In this document: positions 1-10,195 of the stretch, piece by piece
How positions within the stretch are numbered: position 1 is the stretch's first letter
Layout of the letters: each line of letters begins with the position of its first letter
From: Isoetes taiwanensis
Lineage: Eukaryota; Streptophyta; Lycopodiopsida; Isoetales; Isoetaceae
DNA: 64,000 nucleotides
Reading direction: 5' to 3'
Assembly (NCBI GenBank): GCA_021234155.1
Contig: JAJEKV010000024.1
Coordinates: forward strand, 11,568,913-11,632,912
Notes under the pieces: generated by a model
Databases searched by the model: none
The model's input: the letters and a program-made list of their open reading frames with translations, nothing else
What the model was told of the DNA's origin: nothing
Program-made: the position numbers and the translations under genes

Positions 1-340
1 CAAGTGCTCAATGAGCCACTCTGATCTTGTTGGTTGCCTAGACAGGCATCTTCTTCTTGATCCCTACCTGCGAAGAAAAGCTTTGGGCGCTGAGATTCGC
101 TACCCTGCGTCCATTCGTGTGATGATCGATCTGATTTGGCTTCCTGAGCGCATGAGCTATGAGATATCAGGGATCACTACTACAGATCCTGAAGATGAAT
201 GAGTCACCTGTTCAACATGTTATAGTGTAAGAGCTCTTGTGTTAAGATGAAAAATGCAAGACGTAATGAATAATAAATAGTCTATTGTAGTGATGTTATG
301 GATAATAAATAGTATATTGTGAAATGCTTTAATGTACCTG
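1..340 (+). repeat. First copy of a ~330-bp direct duplication
   Basis: Bases 1-340 match 668-1000 closely, starting with the stretch AGTGCTCAATGAGCCACTCT and continuing through the block around GAGCTCTTGTGTT. Each copy can encode a short peptide beginning MSHSDLVGCLDRHLLLD. The DL..LDRHLL string faintly recalls the N-terminus of eIF3 subunit e, but the rest does not match, so no product is assigned. The window starts inside this copy. Confidence 0.7.
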
Positions 341-583
341 TAAGACTCAAGTTTCATCTCCATCCTCAGATGCCTCGATAGCAAGCAATTCCTGTAGCTG
401 GATTCCTGTAGCAAGCATTTCCTAATTTCAACTACACCTGAATTACTCAAGCACACGTTTTAAAAGCATACATATATCCATACGAAAGATGTATTATACT
501 TGTATTTATACAACGGTCTTATACACGAGCAATAATGGCGCCGAAGTCTACCCCAATAATTCACCTCAATAAATCTACTTCAC
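220..583. other. AT-rich spacer without a recognisable gene
   Basis: AT-rich DNA between the two duplicated segments. No open frame with recognisable protein character on either strand. Confidence 0.5.
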
Positions 584-591
584 TATAAAAG
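584..591 (+). promoter_or_regulatory. TATA-box-like sequence
   Basis: TATAAAAG lies 43 bases upstream of an ATG at 627 that opens a 63-codon frame running into the second duplicated segment. Spacing fits a plant core promoter. No other support for transcription. Confidence 0.4.
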
Positions 592-654
592 CTTCTCACT
601 TCGGGGCTAAAGTTCATTCTTCTCCCATGGATTTTTCGCCTTCATCAGTTCACC

Positions 655-1000
655 ACATCGAGGCGATCAAGTGCTCAATGAGCCACTCTGATCTTGTTGG
701 TTGCCTAGACAGGCATCTTCTTCTTGATCCCTACCTGCGAAGAAAAGCTTTGGGCCGAGATTCGTTGCCTGCGTCAATTAGTGTAATGATCCATCTGATT
801 TGGCTTCTGGCCGAATGAGCTATGAGATATCGGGGATCACTACTACAGATCCTCGAAGATGAGTGAATCACCGTTTAGCATTGTATAGTGTAAGAGCTCT
901 TGTGTTGAGATGAAAACGCAGAGCGTAATGAATAATAACTAGTCTATTGTAACTTGCATGTTATGAATGATATAGTAATTATGTAAAAGAGCATTGCATA
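655..1000 (+). repeat. Second copy of the ~330-bp duplication
   Basis: Near-identical to bases 1-340, with small indels that change the reading frame after the shared peptide start. The two copies lie about 667 bp apart in direct orientation. They could be a tandem duplication or solo-LTR-like ends, but no TG...CA termini or target-site repeat were recognised. Confidence 0.65.
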
Positions 1001-1002
1001 CC

Positions 1003-3602
1003 TCAAGAGTTCTCATCATCGTCCTTAGCTTCTTTAGCCACTAATTCTTGCAACTGAGCCCCCACACTACTAGGGATCACCACTGACAATGGCCTGGTCT
1101 CTACGGCCCAACCATAGTCTATTGTTTTCAAAGGTTGGTAGCGTGGCGGGTCATTAGGATTGGGTCTCCAATTCTTGCTCCAGCAATCCCTATACTGCAT
1201 TGCATATGAGGTTCCCTTTCTGGCAACAGGCTCAAACCAAGAGACAAACACCTCTTCGTAATGTGGGAGATTAGGGTCCTCTATTGGGTCCTCTTCGGCA
1301 AAAGCCAACCACGTCGGGCAGTTATCATGTGGTCTGATTAGCAAGAGCATTCCTTTCTTGACATCTTGGTAGGGGTCGAATATTTCAACTGGGTTCTTGG
1401 GTCTACCCGAGAAAGGCCCAACGTAATGAGATGCTTCAATGTGCTCATCCACAAACACTCTTTCGGGTTCTTCCAATGCACTCTGCCTGGTACTGGGCCA
1501 GAAATCTTGAATGACAGCTCTACCGGGCTGCACGTCCCCAAGCACTCGCAGCAAGGTGGACCAGTAGTCAATAACTTCATTCATATATGTGTTGGACCAT
1601 GACTTATCGCCAGCTCTAGAAATAGCTGCCCAGTGCATCATGTACTTGGCAATAGTAGCTGCAAGTAAAGCCTCCTAGGCAACTTGTTCGCTACCATGGG
1701 GCCTTTGATAGGAGGCATAAAATCATTTCTACTGCCATTCATCATTTTTGTCCTAAGGTTATCTGTGTTTAAAATTGCTGCACCCCAGCTGCTTTCAGGA
1801 CGATCTGTATCTCTCAAATGGCCCCAATTATCCTCAGATCTATTCTCCAGTGTCTTCAGGGTATGATTCAAGGATCCCACATGAAAATTAGAATCATCAG
1901 GCCAGAGGTCCAGTGAGAAGTGGCCCAAGGCACCTATACCATGGCCGTGCATGATCGCACCTGTAACACTGACCTTCAGTCGTTCACCCCTCCATACAGA
2001 CTTTGCTAGCTTCTCTAGACGAGGGACCATGGTCTTATTCTGATCCATCTTATCATGTATAATGGTTAAAGCGTGCTCAGGAGATCTATGAGACAAAGCT
2101 CTCCAGGACCAGTAAAGGTTCCTGCATGAAATCTGGGCCGTCATATGTGATTTTCTCTCTATTGCAAGTACCCTTCTTTCATTTGGATCTCTGGTCTTAG
2201 CAAGCTTTTCCTTTATGACAATACAGGTGTTACACTTAGAAAATGCTATCCTCTTAGCTATTGCCACCTCTGAATGATTCTCTTTCCAAGCAGACAGAAA
2301 GGACGAAGGAGAAATATGCTTGCCTGTCATCTCTGTAACGGTAATATCTACTTCTTGGTGTATATCCTTCTTAGTCAAGACTGAAGGTAGCCTCTTAACA
2401 TTTTGTCTGCTACCCTCGCTCGTAATTTTCGAGCGGTGTGGCATCGTCTCTGCGTTTTCATCTATGAACATAGATAGCACAGCATTGCCAGCCAAAGTAT
2501 GAGACCTTGGCTTCTTAGACCCAGTATTTCCGTGCTCAGCAATTCTGTGGCCGTCATTGAAGAGCTTCTTCCACTTGTAAAAAGTGGAAATGGGTATGCC
2601 ATAGGCTTTATGCCATGCTTTCACGCACACCTGTTTGTTATTCAACATCAGGTTGCGAACTACACCATTTTCAGAGCAAAGATCTAGCATGTTATATGCA
2701 AAGGTTGTGCGCTCCGAGGACTTCATGTTCCAGTAAAAGGTTCTCATGCAAGCTATCTCCTGGGATGTAAAATTTGCACAGCATCGTTTCATGCAGCAGA
2801 GTGATGACCTGAAGTCTAGAATAGCCTCAGCACTAGTTTTTCTTTCACATTTAGTCTGTGCTGGACGTGTCCTGGGTCTCCGATTGACCATGCTGTAAGG
2901 TCTCTTTTTGGTGATGCCAATTTCGGGTCTAATAGAGTAAGGTTCATTCTCCACATCCTTCTCCTTCACCGCAACCACGAGAGTAGAAACTGGAATGTTA
3001 TCAACGAGCACGAAGGCTATGGGCCATCTGACAAGGTCATGCAGTTGGGGCATTTCTGCACAGGCTTGGCAGCGCATAGAGATCTTTTCAGGCATTGGAA
3101 ATATGCTCATGATAGTAGCAGCTATCGAGCCTTCCCCTAACTTCACGTCAGACACAGCATGGTTTGGATCGGCAAAAACGATAACACCATAGGCATAAGC
3201 CATGTGGCAGCATTCATGCATGAGTGTGCATGCCTTCTCAACTAACTCATCTCTAGAAAGCCCTTGCACATGATTCGTCTCATTACTGGCTAACCCCTCA
3301 TTGCCTCTGTCCTGCCAGTTTATGCGTTTTATCTGACCTGGTGGGGTGCAAGCTTCCTCCTCTCTAACAAGTGGAGCAGCAATGTCCTTCTTGTACCACA
3401 ACACAAAAGTCCCCACAGCTTCACCCATTTTTTCTATTTCCATTTCGGGAATTGGTAGCGGCAATTGTCCATCCAAAACATTCACAATTGAAACAACAAC
3501 CATACCCTCCGGGACAGTCGAATTGTGATGGCGCTCGAAATTGTGGACTCTTCCCTCTGCCACCTTTTTCCCCAGTAGATATAGCGGAATTACATCTGCC
3601 AT
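1003..3602 (-). pseudogene. Transposase-like gene with one frameshift
   Basis: On the minus strand an ATG at 3602, just after an acceptor-like TTTGCAG, opens a frame of about 650 codons. The order is: an N-terminal region containing HECCHMA (resembles HExxH, probably chance), a Cys-rich segment (CCMKRCCANF), an HTH-like YGIPISTFYKWKKLF, a C..C pair (CNTCIVIK), the acidic motif IHDKMDQNK near 2030-2062, and HGHGIGALGHFSLD. The (D/G)xMDQxK block and this order resemble DDE-type transposase-like proteins expanded in plants and other eukaryotes; the exact superfamily is not assigned. The frame stops at 1638-1640. The -1 frame then reads on as LAATIAKYMMHWAA and continues about 216 codons (module around GMLLLIRP and VFVSWFEP). 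The join at about 1665-1680 lacks a canonical slippery heptamer, so an indel is more likely than programmed frameshifting. Confidence 0.65.
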
Positions 3603-3623
3603 CCTGCAAAGAAGAGGTCGAAT

Positions 3624-3637
3624 ATCGCGTCCGCGAT
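3624..3637. repeat. ATCGCGNNCGCGAT palindrome
   Basis: ATCGCGTCCGCGAT, one member of a palindrome family seen repeatedly from 3.6 to 10.0 kb. It lies just upstream of the transposase ATG, inside its probable leader or intron. Confidence 0.8.
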
Positions 3638-3659
3638 CCTCGTGGAGCAAAAAAAGCAA

Positions 3660-4195
3660 TCGTGATCATAAAGTACTACGTAAAAAATAGCAACCGAGAA
3701 ATTAAAAATGTTCGGGGACTTTCGCCACCGCGATCTTATCGAGCATGGGCAAGAACGCGGTCGCGCTTTTTGCAATCATTCAAACTAGCTGTTTCAATAA
3801 GAACTCATGTGCAAATCACATTTGGAGGTTAACAAGTGGTTTCAACTCATAGTTATCGATAGCTGGGAGTTCTTTGGTAAATAGCAAGTGTAGATGGTTG
3901 AAGGTATCGCGACCGCGATCTCGTCGAGCACAAAAGTTAAACGATTGACTTACAGACTAAAGCATTACTCATACCTCACAGAATATGGTGGCGTCAATGT
4001 CTACTTGAAGCCAAAGACCCGTCAGAAGTTGCAGTGTCATAAAAACAGTGTTTTGTATCATCCTCATGGAGAAAGAAAGCATATACTTGAAACATGTTTA
4101 CATTGTATAATAAACACACCAGAGTGCACAGGTTTGCTTACAACATCTATTTTTACATAGTTGCACCAAAGTATCAGGAGGTATCTTATCAATCC
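3660..4195. other. Intergenic stretch with two degenerate palindrome copies
   Basis: No convincing gene. A degenerate copy of the CGCG palindrome lies near 3728-3765 and a good copy at 3906-3919. Both are followed by a shared GATCT..TCGAGCA string. Confidence 0.45.
3906..3919. repeat. ATCGCGNNCGCGAT palindrome
   Basis: ATCGCGACCGCGAT, arms perfectly complementary around a 2-nt spacer; same family as 3624-3637. Confidence 0.8.
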
Positions 4196-4750
4196 ATTAG
4201 AGGTAATTTGAGATCTCATTTTGTCCCATTAAGGGATGCTTAAAAAGCCACATCAGCTTTTTAAACTGTCCAATAAGAGAAGAGCTCCAATGTATTTTAT
4301 TCCAGTATTATGTGGCAGCAGTAATTAATGCAGTTCTAACTAACTTTTGCAGTGTCATTTTTCTACTATAACTTTTGATCAAAAACTCCGATTCGAACAC
4401 TATTTGTGGCAATGGATTCGTCTCCTCAAGATCTTTCTAATGACAACCCATTGTTATATCTTTTGGGATGTAAATATATAAGAAAAGAGCAAAAAACCAT
4501 ATTTTTTTAAGGTTAACACATATGGCTTGTATTGAAATACATCATAACCATATATCACTTGAAAGATCTTTTCATTCTGCATCTAATGCAACAAACGCCG
4601 CAGCATTTTCATGAGTAGATCAAAAGTTATAGGGAAAAAACGACAGCAATGAAGTTGTTAATGCTGCATTAATTGCAGTTTGATGTAGAGTACTCATTCT
4701 ATTGGAGGATTCTTATGGGGACAAAAGGAGATCTCAAATTACCTCTAATG
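4196..4750. mobile_element. Foldback MITE of about 555 bp
   Basis: The left end CATTAGAGGTAATTTGAGAT (4196 on) is the reverse complement of the right end finishing at 4750; the match runs about 33 bp with one or two differences. Imperfect inverted similarity continues inward (for example ATAACTTTTGATC on both arms). Both ends can be read as flanked by TA, as expected for a Tc1/mariner-derived MITE. No coding capacity. Confidence 0.7.
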
Positions 4751-5438
4751 CATGCAATACATATTGATGTTAGTGTAGAGACTCGTCGGTTGTAGTTATA
4801 ATTGAAATTCAGTGCAGCATAAACTTTGAGTTCACTTCACTGAGTGATATGCATCAGAATATGCCTTTTACCTCGCCCGAAACCCTGAATTCGATGCAGT
4901 TGAAGAACTCCAAATGTGCAGTGGCGGAGTGCAAGCGGATTATGAGCGCCCTCGTCAGCGCCTTCAATGGATGCGGGATTCTGCAGCAAATCCTTGCCCG
5001 AACTTGGCCCAGCTTAGGCGCAGCTCCAGCGTCTCGAAGATCTTGCAAAACAATCAAATTTGAATTGGCTTTTCCCGCTTTCACTTGAAATGTTTGTTAT
5101 GGAATTCAAATTTTGCAGTCACTGTCCGTCCGTAATCCAGTCTGTCTTTGGAGCATTTACGGCTGCATAGTCTGTCATGTACCTTTAATGAATTGACATT
5201 ACGGCAGAAAATTGAACGCGGACGTCCAAGTCGATAAACACCTTTTGTACGGATTACTTGCTTTTTCGGGCGGGCATATTCGCACGGACGCATTTATGGC
5301 CGGTAATAATTACGGCCGGCCGGCCGGTAATTAATACTTCTGGCGTGCAATTAATGCGCCCGCACGTGCGACGCCATTATGGGCCATTATGGCAGGCACG
5401 ATTTTTCACGCACCATTATGATGGGCGGGCATTTAAAT
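4751..5438. other. Non-coding, increasingly GC-rich DNA
   Basis: No gene seen. From about 5190 the sequence becomes CpG-rich, with GGCCGGCCGGCCGG near 5314 and repeated ATTATGG/CATTATG strings. It reads as a promoter-type CpG-rich region for the gene at 5595. Confidence 0.45.
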
Positions 5439-5460
5439 TCCGCGGCCGCGTTCTATAAAT
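5439..5460 (+). promoter_or_regulatory. Probable core promoter with CGCGGCCGCG and TATA box
   Basis: CGCGGCCGCG at 5441-5450 (the core of the local palindrome family) is followed directly by TATAAAT at 5454-5460. The first ATG of the downstream two-exon gene is at 5595, leaving a leader of roughly 100 bases. Confidence 0.5.
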
Positions 5461-5594
5461 TGAAACTCAGAACCCCTCAAAACAAATTTCAAGACCGCGA
5501 TTTCTTCAGCGCCTGGCGCCTTCGACCTCGGAGCGCCTTCTCGAGCCTCTCGAAAAAGACTGGAATTTCGTACACACCCGCCGCCCGCGATCCC

Positions 5595-6387
5595 ATGGCA
5601 CCAAAGGACTCCCTCAGAGAAGGTAATTTCTAACATTTCAGCTCAGCAAGATCGCGGCCGCGATCTTGCCTACTAGAACTTCTATTGTTTTCATAAGTAT
5701 AGCTGCTCAGCAAGATCGCGGCCGCGGTCTTGCTGGCTAGGTTTTGTAATGTCTTGATAGCTGTGGGTGCTCAACAAGATCGCGGCCGCGGTCTTGCTGA
5801 GCATAGATTTTCTTTCTTGCGATGTTCATGAGTAGTAGTGTAGTAGGTCACTAGGATCGCGGCCGCGATGTTCGTGAGAAGTGGAATTGTTTTCTTGCTG
5901 TGCTTAGCTGCTACACAACATCGCGGCCGCGATAGTGTGGAGTGCTATTTTAGTTGCTTGGAAGGATCGCGGTCGCGTTTCTCTTCCGTAGTTTATACCT
6001 TTTCGTTCCACAACATTATGCAGCCTATCAGGCTCTCACCACAGACTTTTGTTTACAGCACTTGCTCTGTTTCGAGGACCGGATGTCGAACCCATCCGTA
6101 TTATAACCCCTTCCAATGAAAGGAAATGGTGTATTGAGATTGCACAAGCCATACCGCACATTAAAGGTGATCGCAGAAAGGACCTGTGCCTGTTCCTGCG
6201 GACTGGAAAGAAACCTGAGGACGTTGAGCAAGTTGGCATAGTGGTAGCAATGTGGGAAGGCACAAAGAACAATGTGCAAGATGCTATCATATGCAGCATT
6301 GATGACACACAAGCATTGCAATTCCTCGAGTACATTTTGAAATGGCGCAATTATGATCCGTCCTTGATGACAAACCCGAAGAAATGA
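5595..6387 (+). CDS. Unknown small protein, two exons (5595-5622 and 6059-6387)
   Basis: ATG at 5595 (context CCCATGGCA) opens a 28-base exon ending GAAG|GTAATTT. The acceptor TTTGTTTACAG ends at 6058. Joining 5595-5622 to 6059-6387 keeps one frame and gives a 118-residue protein starting MAPKDSLREALALFRGPDV and ending MTNPKK. The body is mixed alpha/beta in character (VGIVVAMWEG, ALQFLEYILKW), with no signal peptide, membrane segment or recognised domain. A TATA box lies 135 bases upstream. The 436-base intron holds six copies of the ATCGCGNNCGCGAT palindrome, so the intron may be regulatory. Decayed coding sequence follows, so this may be the 5' part of a longer gene or the gag-like first ORF of an element. 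Splicing is inferred from consensus sites only. Confidence 0.5.
5646..5979. repeat. Cluster of six ATCGCGNNCGCGAT palindromes in an intron
   Basis: Cores start at 5651, 5715, 5779, 5856, 5920 and 5966, spaced 46 to 77 bases. The first is embedded in a perfect 24-bp palindrome (5646-5669, arms beginning GCAAG). The third sits in a ~34-bp near-palindrome with GCTC..GAGC outer arms. Most contain the NotI sequence GCGGCCGC. The cluster lies wholly within the intron of the gene at 5595-6387. Confidence 0.85.
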
Positions 6388-6582
6388 ACAAGCCACCCCA
6401 GAGGGAAAAACGTCCCCACATCGCTAAGGGTTATGGCTGGTTGTTGCCATCCTATGAATCTCTATCTTTGTCGGGAATAAAGGGAAACGAGACATATTGG
6501 TAGGGTTCTCCGGCATGCGAAAATGGTTTGTCTACGCACAAGAAGCCTCCGAAGCGTGCTTTGAAAGCGGTTCGGGGAGAAA

Positions 6583-9500
6583 ATGCCCTCCGTGATGGAC
6601 ACCAATTGGCTAAGAGCGTGGCCAAGAAAAAAGAGTGTGAAACCTATTGCTACTTTGGGAGAGACGTCAACACCAAAAAAGGTTGTTGAAGAACCAGAAT
6701 CCACGATAAACCCCTCCGGTATTATTAACCCTACTCTTCCTCTTGCTTTGAAGGCGCCAGATAGCACTACATCTGGTGGATTTATTCCAAAAAAACTCCC
6801 TCCTTTCAAAATTAACCTTAGAAATCTGACACCTGCTGACGATAGCCCGCAGCCCAGCAGTTCTCAAACCCCCCTCAGCCTCCTCTAAACTAGCATTGAC
6901 ATGGCCCCCACGACCGCCATTCGGTCGAGTTGAAGTTCAATCCTAAGAGGAACATAAGATGGCGAGCAAACCACTCGAAGCTTGAACAGGTTCAAAAGTT
7001 TTTACCCTTAGGGGTTAATTGGTTTACAAAGATTTCTATTTTTGATTGTGAACCTGCACCAGCAAACTTGACACACAGAATGCGGTCAAATGACCATGTT
7101 CAAACTCTGGTTAAAAGCTTCAAGAGGTCCTCACACCTGCTGACGTCGTGCCGTTTGACCCTATTACCAGGTAACGATTTCTTTATCTTTTGGACACTCG
7201 TTATGTAGATTTGACTTGATGGTTGTCTATCTTTTCGGGAGGAGGGTGACATGGAGCAATCCGGAAGATTTGAAGGGCAAGAAATTTTATATTATTTACG
7301 GCAACCACGGTATTTTGCGCCGCAAAACTCCTTTGTTCTATTAAATCGGCCGGTTGGAGCAAAGAACTAGAATTTGCCAAAGTATATGCTAGAAGAAGAT
7401 CGAGGGTGCTCAACGGAAATCTTACGCATACAAGGAATATATAGAGTTGAGTATTCAATGCAACGGCAATAATTGCAAACACCGTGTACTGAGAGAGCCA
7501 CCGATTGAAAAGCGCAACAACTTAGTCATCGGCACAAGGCTTATGGCTGTCCTCCACAAGGACCTATAGGGACAGCTACAACTTCAGCTTGGAAGGTATT
7601 TATTTATTTTCTACTGCGCCAACATCAGCGGCGCGATCTTGATGACCTTTGCTTCTGCGGGGATTTCCATGAAATTGCAACGACCACCTTGAAAGTGCGA
7701 GGAGCTTAAGGATGAAAAACAATTCATTTTATGGATGAGAAGGTTTTAAGAAGTTAATGGAAGTTGCCGGTCGTGGGTGAGTCGTAAACTTCGGTGGCGA
7801 CCATGGTGCGTTTCGGACAAGCCATCCAAAGAATTCTTTAACAAGACCTGGCTCCGGTTGCTCACGAGGTATGTCGAATCAGAGAGGTGTCCACAAACTT
7901 TCGATGAGATTATAGAAGGCAAGACGTATTTAAAGGTGCAGTCAGGTTATAGCGGGAGATTTGATTGCAAACAACGGGCAACTGACATCAGAACCCTCAC
8001 TTTTATGAGGCGCGAAATTTTATCTTATGCCACAAATTTGCTGCAGAAGGATTTCGATAGCTGGGAGGAATTGCTTCAGGCTTTTCCTGATTTGAATGAA
8101 CAGAGAATACTGGATATATCAGATACCGATACAGAGTACGTGAAGGCTAACTATAACAAGGATCATACACTAGGTAACCTACATGTAGCCTTTCTGGAGC
8201 CAATCAGGAATATTCTAAAGCCAGAAGAGACTAGAAAAAGAAAGGAAAAGAAAAATATTGTCATAGCAGTGACGAAGGATGGCATCCCTACTTCCTCCCA
8301 AGTGTCGAGAAATCGACATTGATATTCATTGACATCCGAGGGATAAACAAGGTATGGGATTGCAAGAAATACACAGATCTATTTACAAGGATAGCTACCA
8401 TGACGAATGCCAAAATTTATCACTTGGTTATTATCATGCGCTCAGTGAATTTGCCCAATTGCTTGTACAGTCAGAAGCAAATTCAGGGCGGTGGCTACCT
8501 ATCTTTAGGTTCTTATGAAGAAATGGGATGGGAGAGCAAACGAAGGGTGAAAGAACATCAGTACTTTATTAGTCATATGTGCATTAACAGGAGTGATGTT
8601 CGGGTAGCACCTGTGCAACCAGAGCTGGAGCTTCGCCTATCTCCACACGGCAAGGCTCCTAAGTCAACACCATTGCCTCCAATGCCGCTAACAGTAATGA
8701 GGATGCCGATGAGAAGATAAAAAAAGAAATTTCAGACTCTTTTTTCTGACGGGCAAACCAAGATTCAAATGGGCGGCAATGGAAGGAGATCTTGTATTGA
8801 AATGTCACCGAAAACCTCGTATGCCTACCATATTGTTGAACAAATTGGTGCCGACCGATGGTTGCGTTACGGATTTCTTTTCTTTGGGACAGACTTCTCG
8901 TGTTGCTCTTATGCAAGGCAAAAAGAGCGTGGCCTTCGAAGTTCAGTAAAGTGTGCGCTTTTCGAGGGCGTTCTTGGAAACGCTTGAGAAAATGGCCAAT
9001 CAAAGTACGGGGGTTTGAAGAAGAAGAGAAAGCGAGAATGTTGAGCCCGATCCAGCTCGCCCAACATCGATATCACCCAAAACACGAGATCTATCAAACC
9101 TGGATTCCATTTTGGAGAACCTCGATGCTAAGTCCTAATGAAGAGAAATGCAAGAAACAAAGCGCTTGCTTGAAGAGATCAAAAAGGTATAGAAGCCCCG
9201 AGCCCACTTTTCAAAAATTGAGTGCACTTAATGAGAAGCTTGATGGGTACATGCCTTTCTTGACAGCGAACATAAGTTTCAATACGTGGGCATAGAACAC
9301 ATGGAAATGGACCACCAAAGACATGGAAGCGGACCAACAAAGACATGGAAGCGGACCAACAAAGACATGGAAACCCATTTAAGATGAGGTTCTCGGGACA
9401 CAAGAGCATCGGTACACAAAAAGAAGCGAAGCTCTCTCATCCACAAAGAGATTGCTAATGAATCGGAGAACGAACTTATAGGCGGGGCAAAGCGGTGGAT

Positions 9501-9771
9501 GATGAAAAATGGGAGCCCGATTCACATCTGCGGCAAGATCGCAAAAGCGCCATGGGTGTTCGGGATTCCAGAGGTCACAGGTTATTCAGAGATGGACACA
9601 ACACAAGCTATGGAATTGGGTAGAGAGCATGTCAACCGCATGGCCAATGAAATGGGTGTGATACGATCAAGTATCCGAAACACAATCGAGAATAATGAAT
9701 GTTGTATATTACTTCCTTCAATGGAAATTTTGGTTTCGAGAATATGTATTACCATATCTTTTTGTCTTTAA
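6583..9771 (+). pseudogene. Long decayed coding region of unknown family
   Basis: Several protein-like stretches follow one another on the plus strand in shifting frames: 6583-6888 (Pro/Thr/Ser-rich), 7777-8322 (SWEELLQAFPDLNEQRILD), a different frame over 8331-8518 (YHALSEFAQLLVQSEANSG), about 8718-8950 (FKWAAMEGDLVLKCHRKPR), and 9430-9690 (AKRWMMKNGSPIHICGK). The amino-acid composition looks coding but the frames are broken by stops and shifts. I do not recognise the family. It may be the remainder of the element or gene that starts at 5595. Confidence 0.35.
9291..9385 (+). repeat. 22-bp tandem repeat
   Basis: About three and a half copies of a 22-base unit containing GACATGGAAGCGGACCAACA. 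It sits within the decayed coding region and would extend a repetitive peptide if translated. Confidence 0.75.
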
Positions 9772-10195
9772 CCATAGCTTTTACCATATGTTTAATGCTA
9801 AAAATAATCGCGACCCGCGATCCTCTGTAGAGTATTATATGGCTTTAAATCTTTGAATTATTTGTGATATGCTTGCTCCTCGGTACCTTATTTTAACACA
9901 ATGCTCTCATATGGTCTTAATAAAAGGCTCATTATTTTGTCTCCTTTCAGCTGCGAAACATCGCGTTCGCGATTCTTGCGATAAGTTTGAGCATTCCCTC
10001 CTACTACATTCTACTGGCGATGGATCTTTGCATGAGCTGTAAAAATTATATTTCATGAAACAACACCTCATTTGCGGAATTTGTGCAAAAACGCCAACTT
10101 TTACTTTCGGTTGGTAGCGGTTTTTTTCTTTGGCTACCCGCTAACCTATTTCATGCTAAACGAGAATTCCAAATTTCTCTAATTAATGAAATCAT
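9772..10195. other. AT-rich spacer with two CGCG palindromes
   Basis: No gene. Palindromes ATCGCGACCCGCGAT (9807-9821, 3-nt spacer) and ATCGCGTTCGCGAT (9960-9973) belong to the family seen at 3.6-6.0 kb. Confidence 0.7.

Noticed and set aside
1-202. eIF3e N-terminal homologue
   Set aside because: Only DL..LDRHLL matches; the remaining residues diverge, so no product is named.
1638-1641. Programmed frameshift or stop-start reinitiation at the ATGA overlap
   Set aside because: No slippery heptamer, and the protein-like reading joins upstream of the overlap, which fits an indel better.
3190-3225. HExxH zinc-protease motif (HECCHMA) in the transposase-like gene
   Set aside because: No supporting protease context or downstream third ligand; likely chance.
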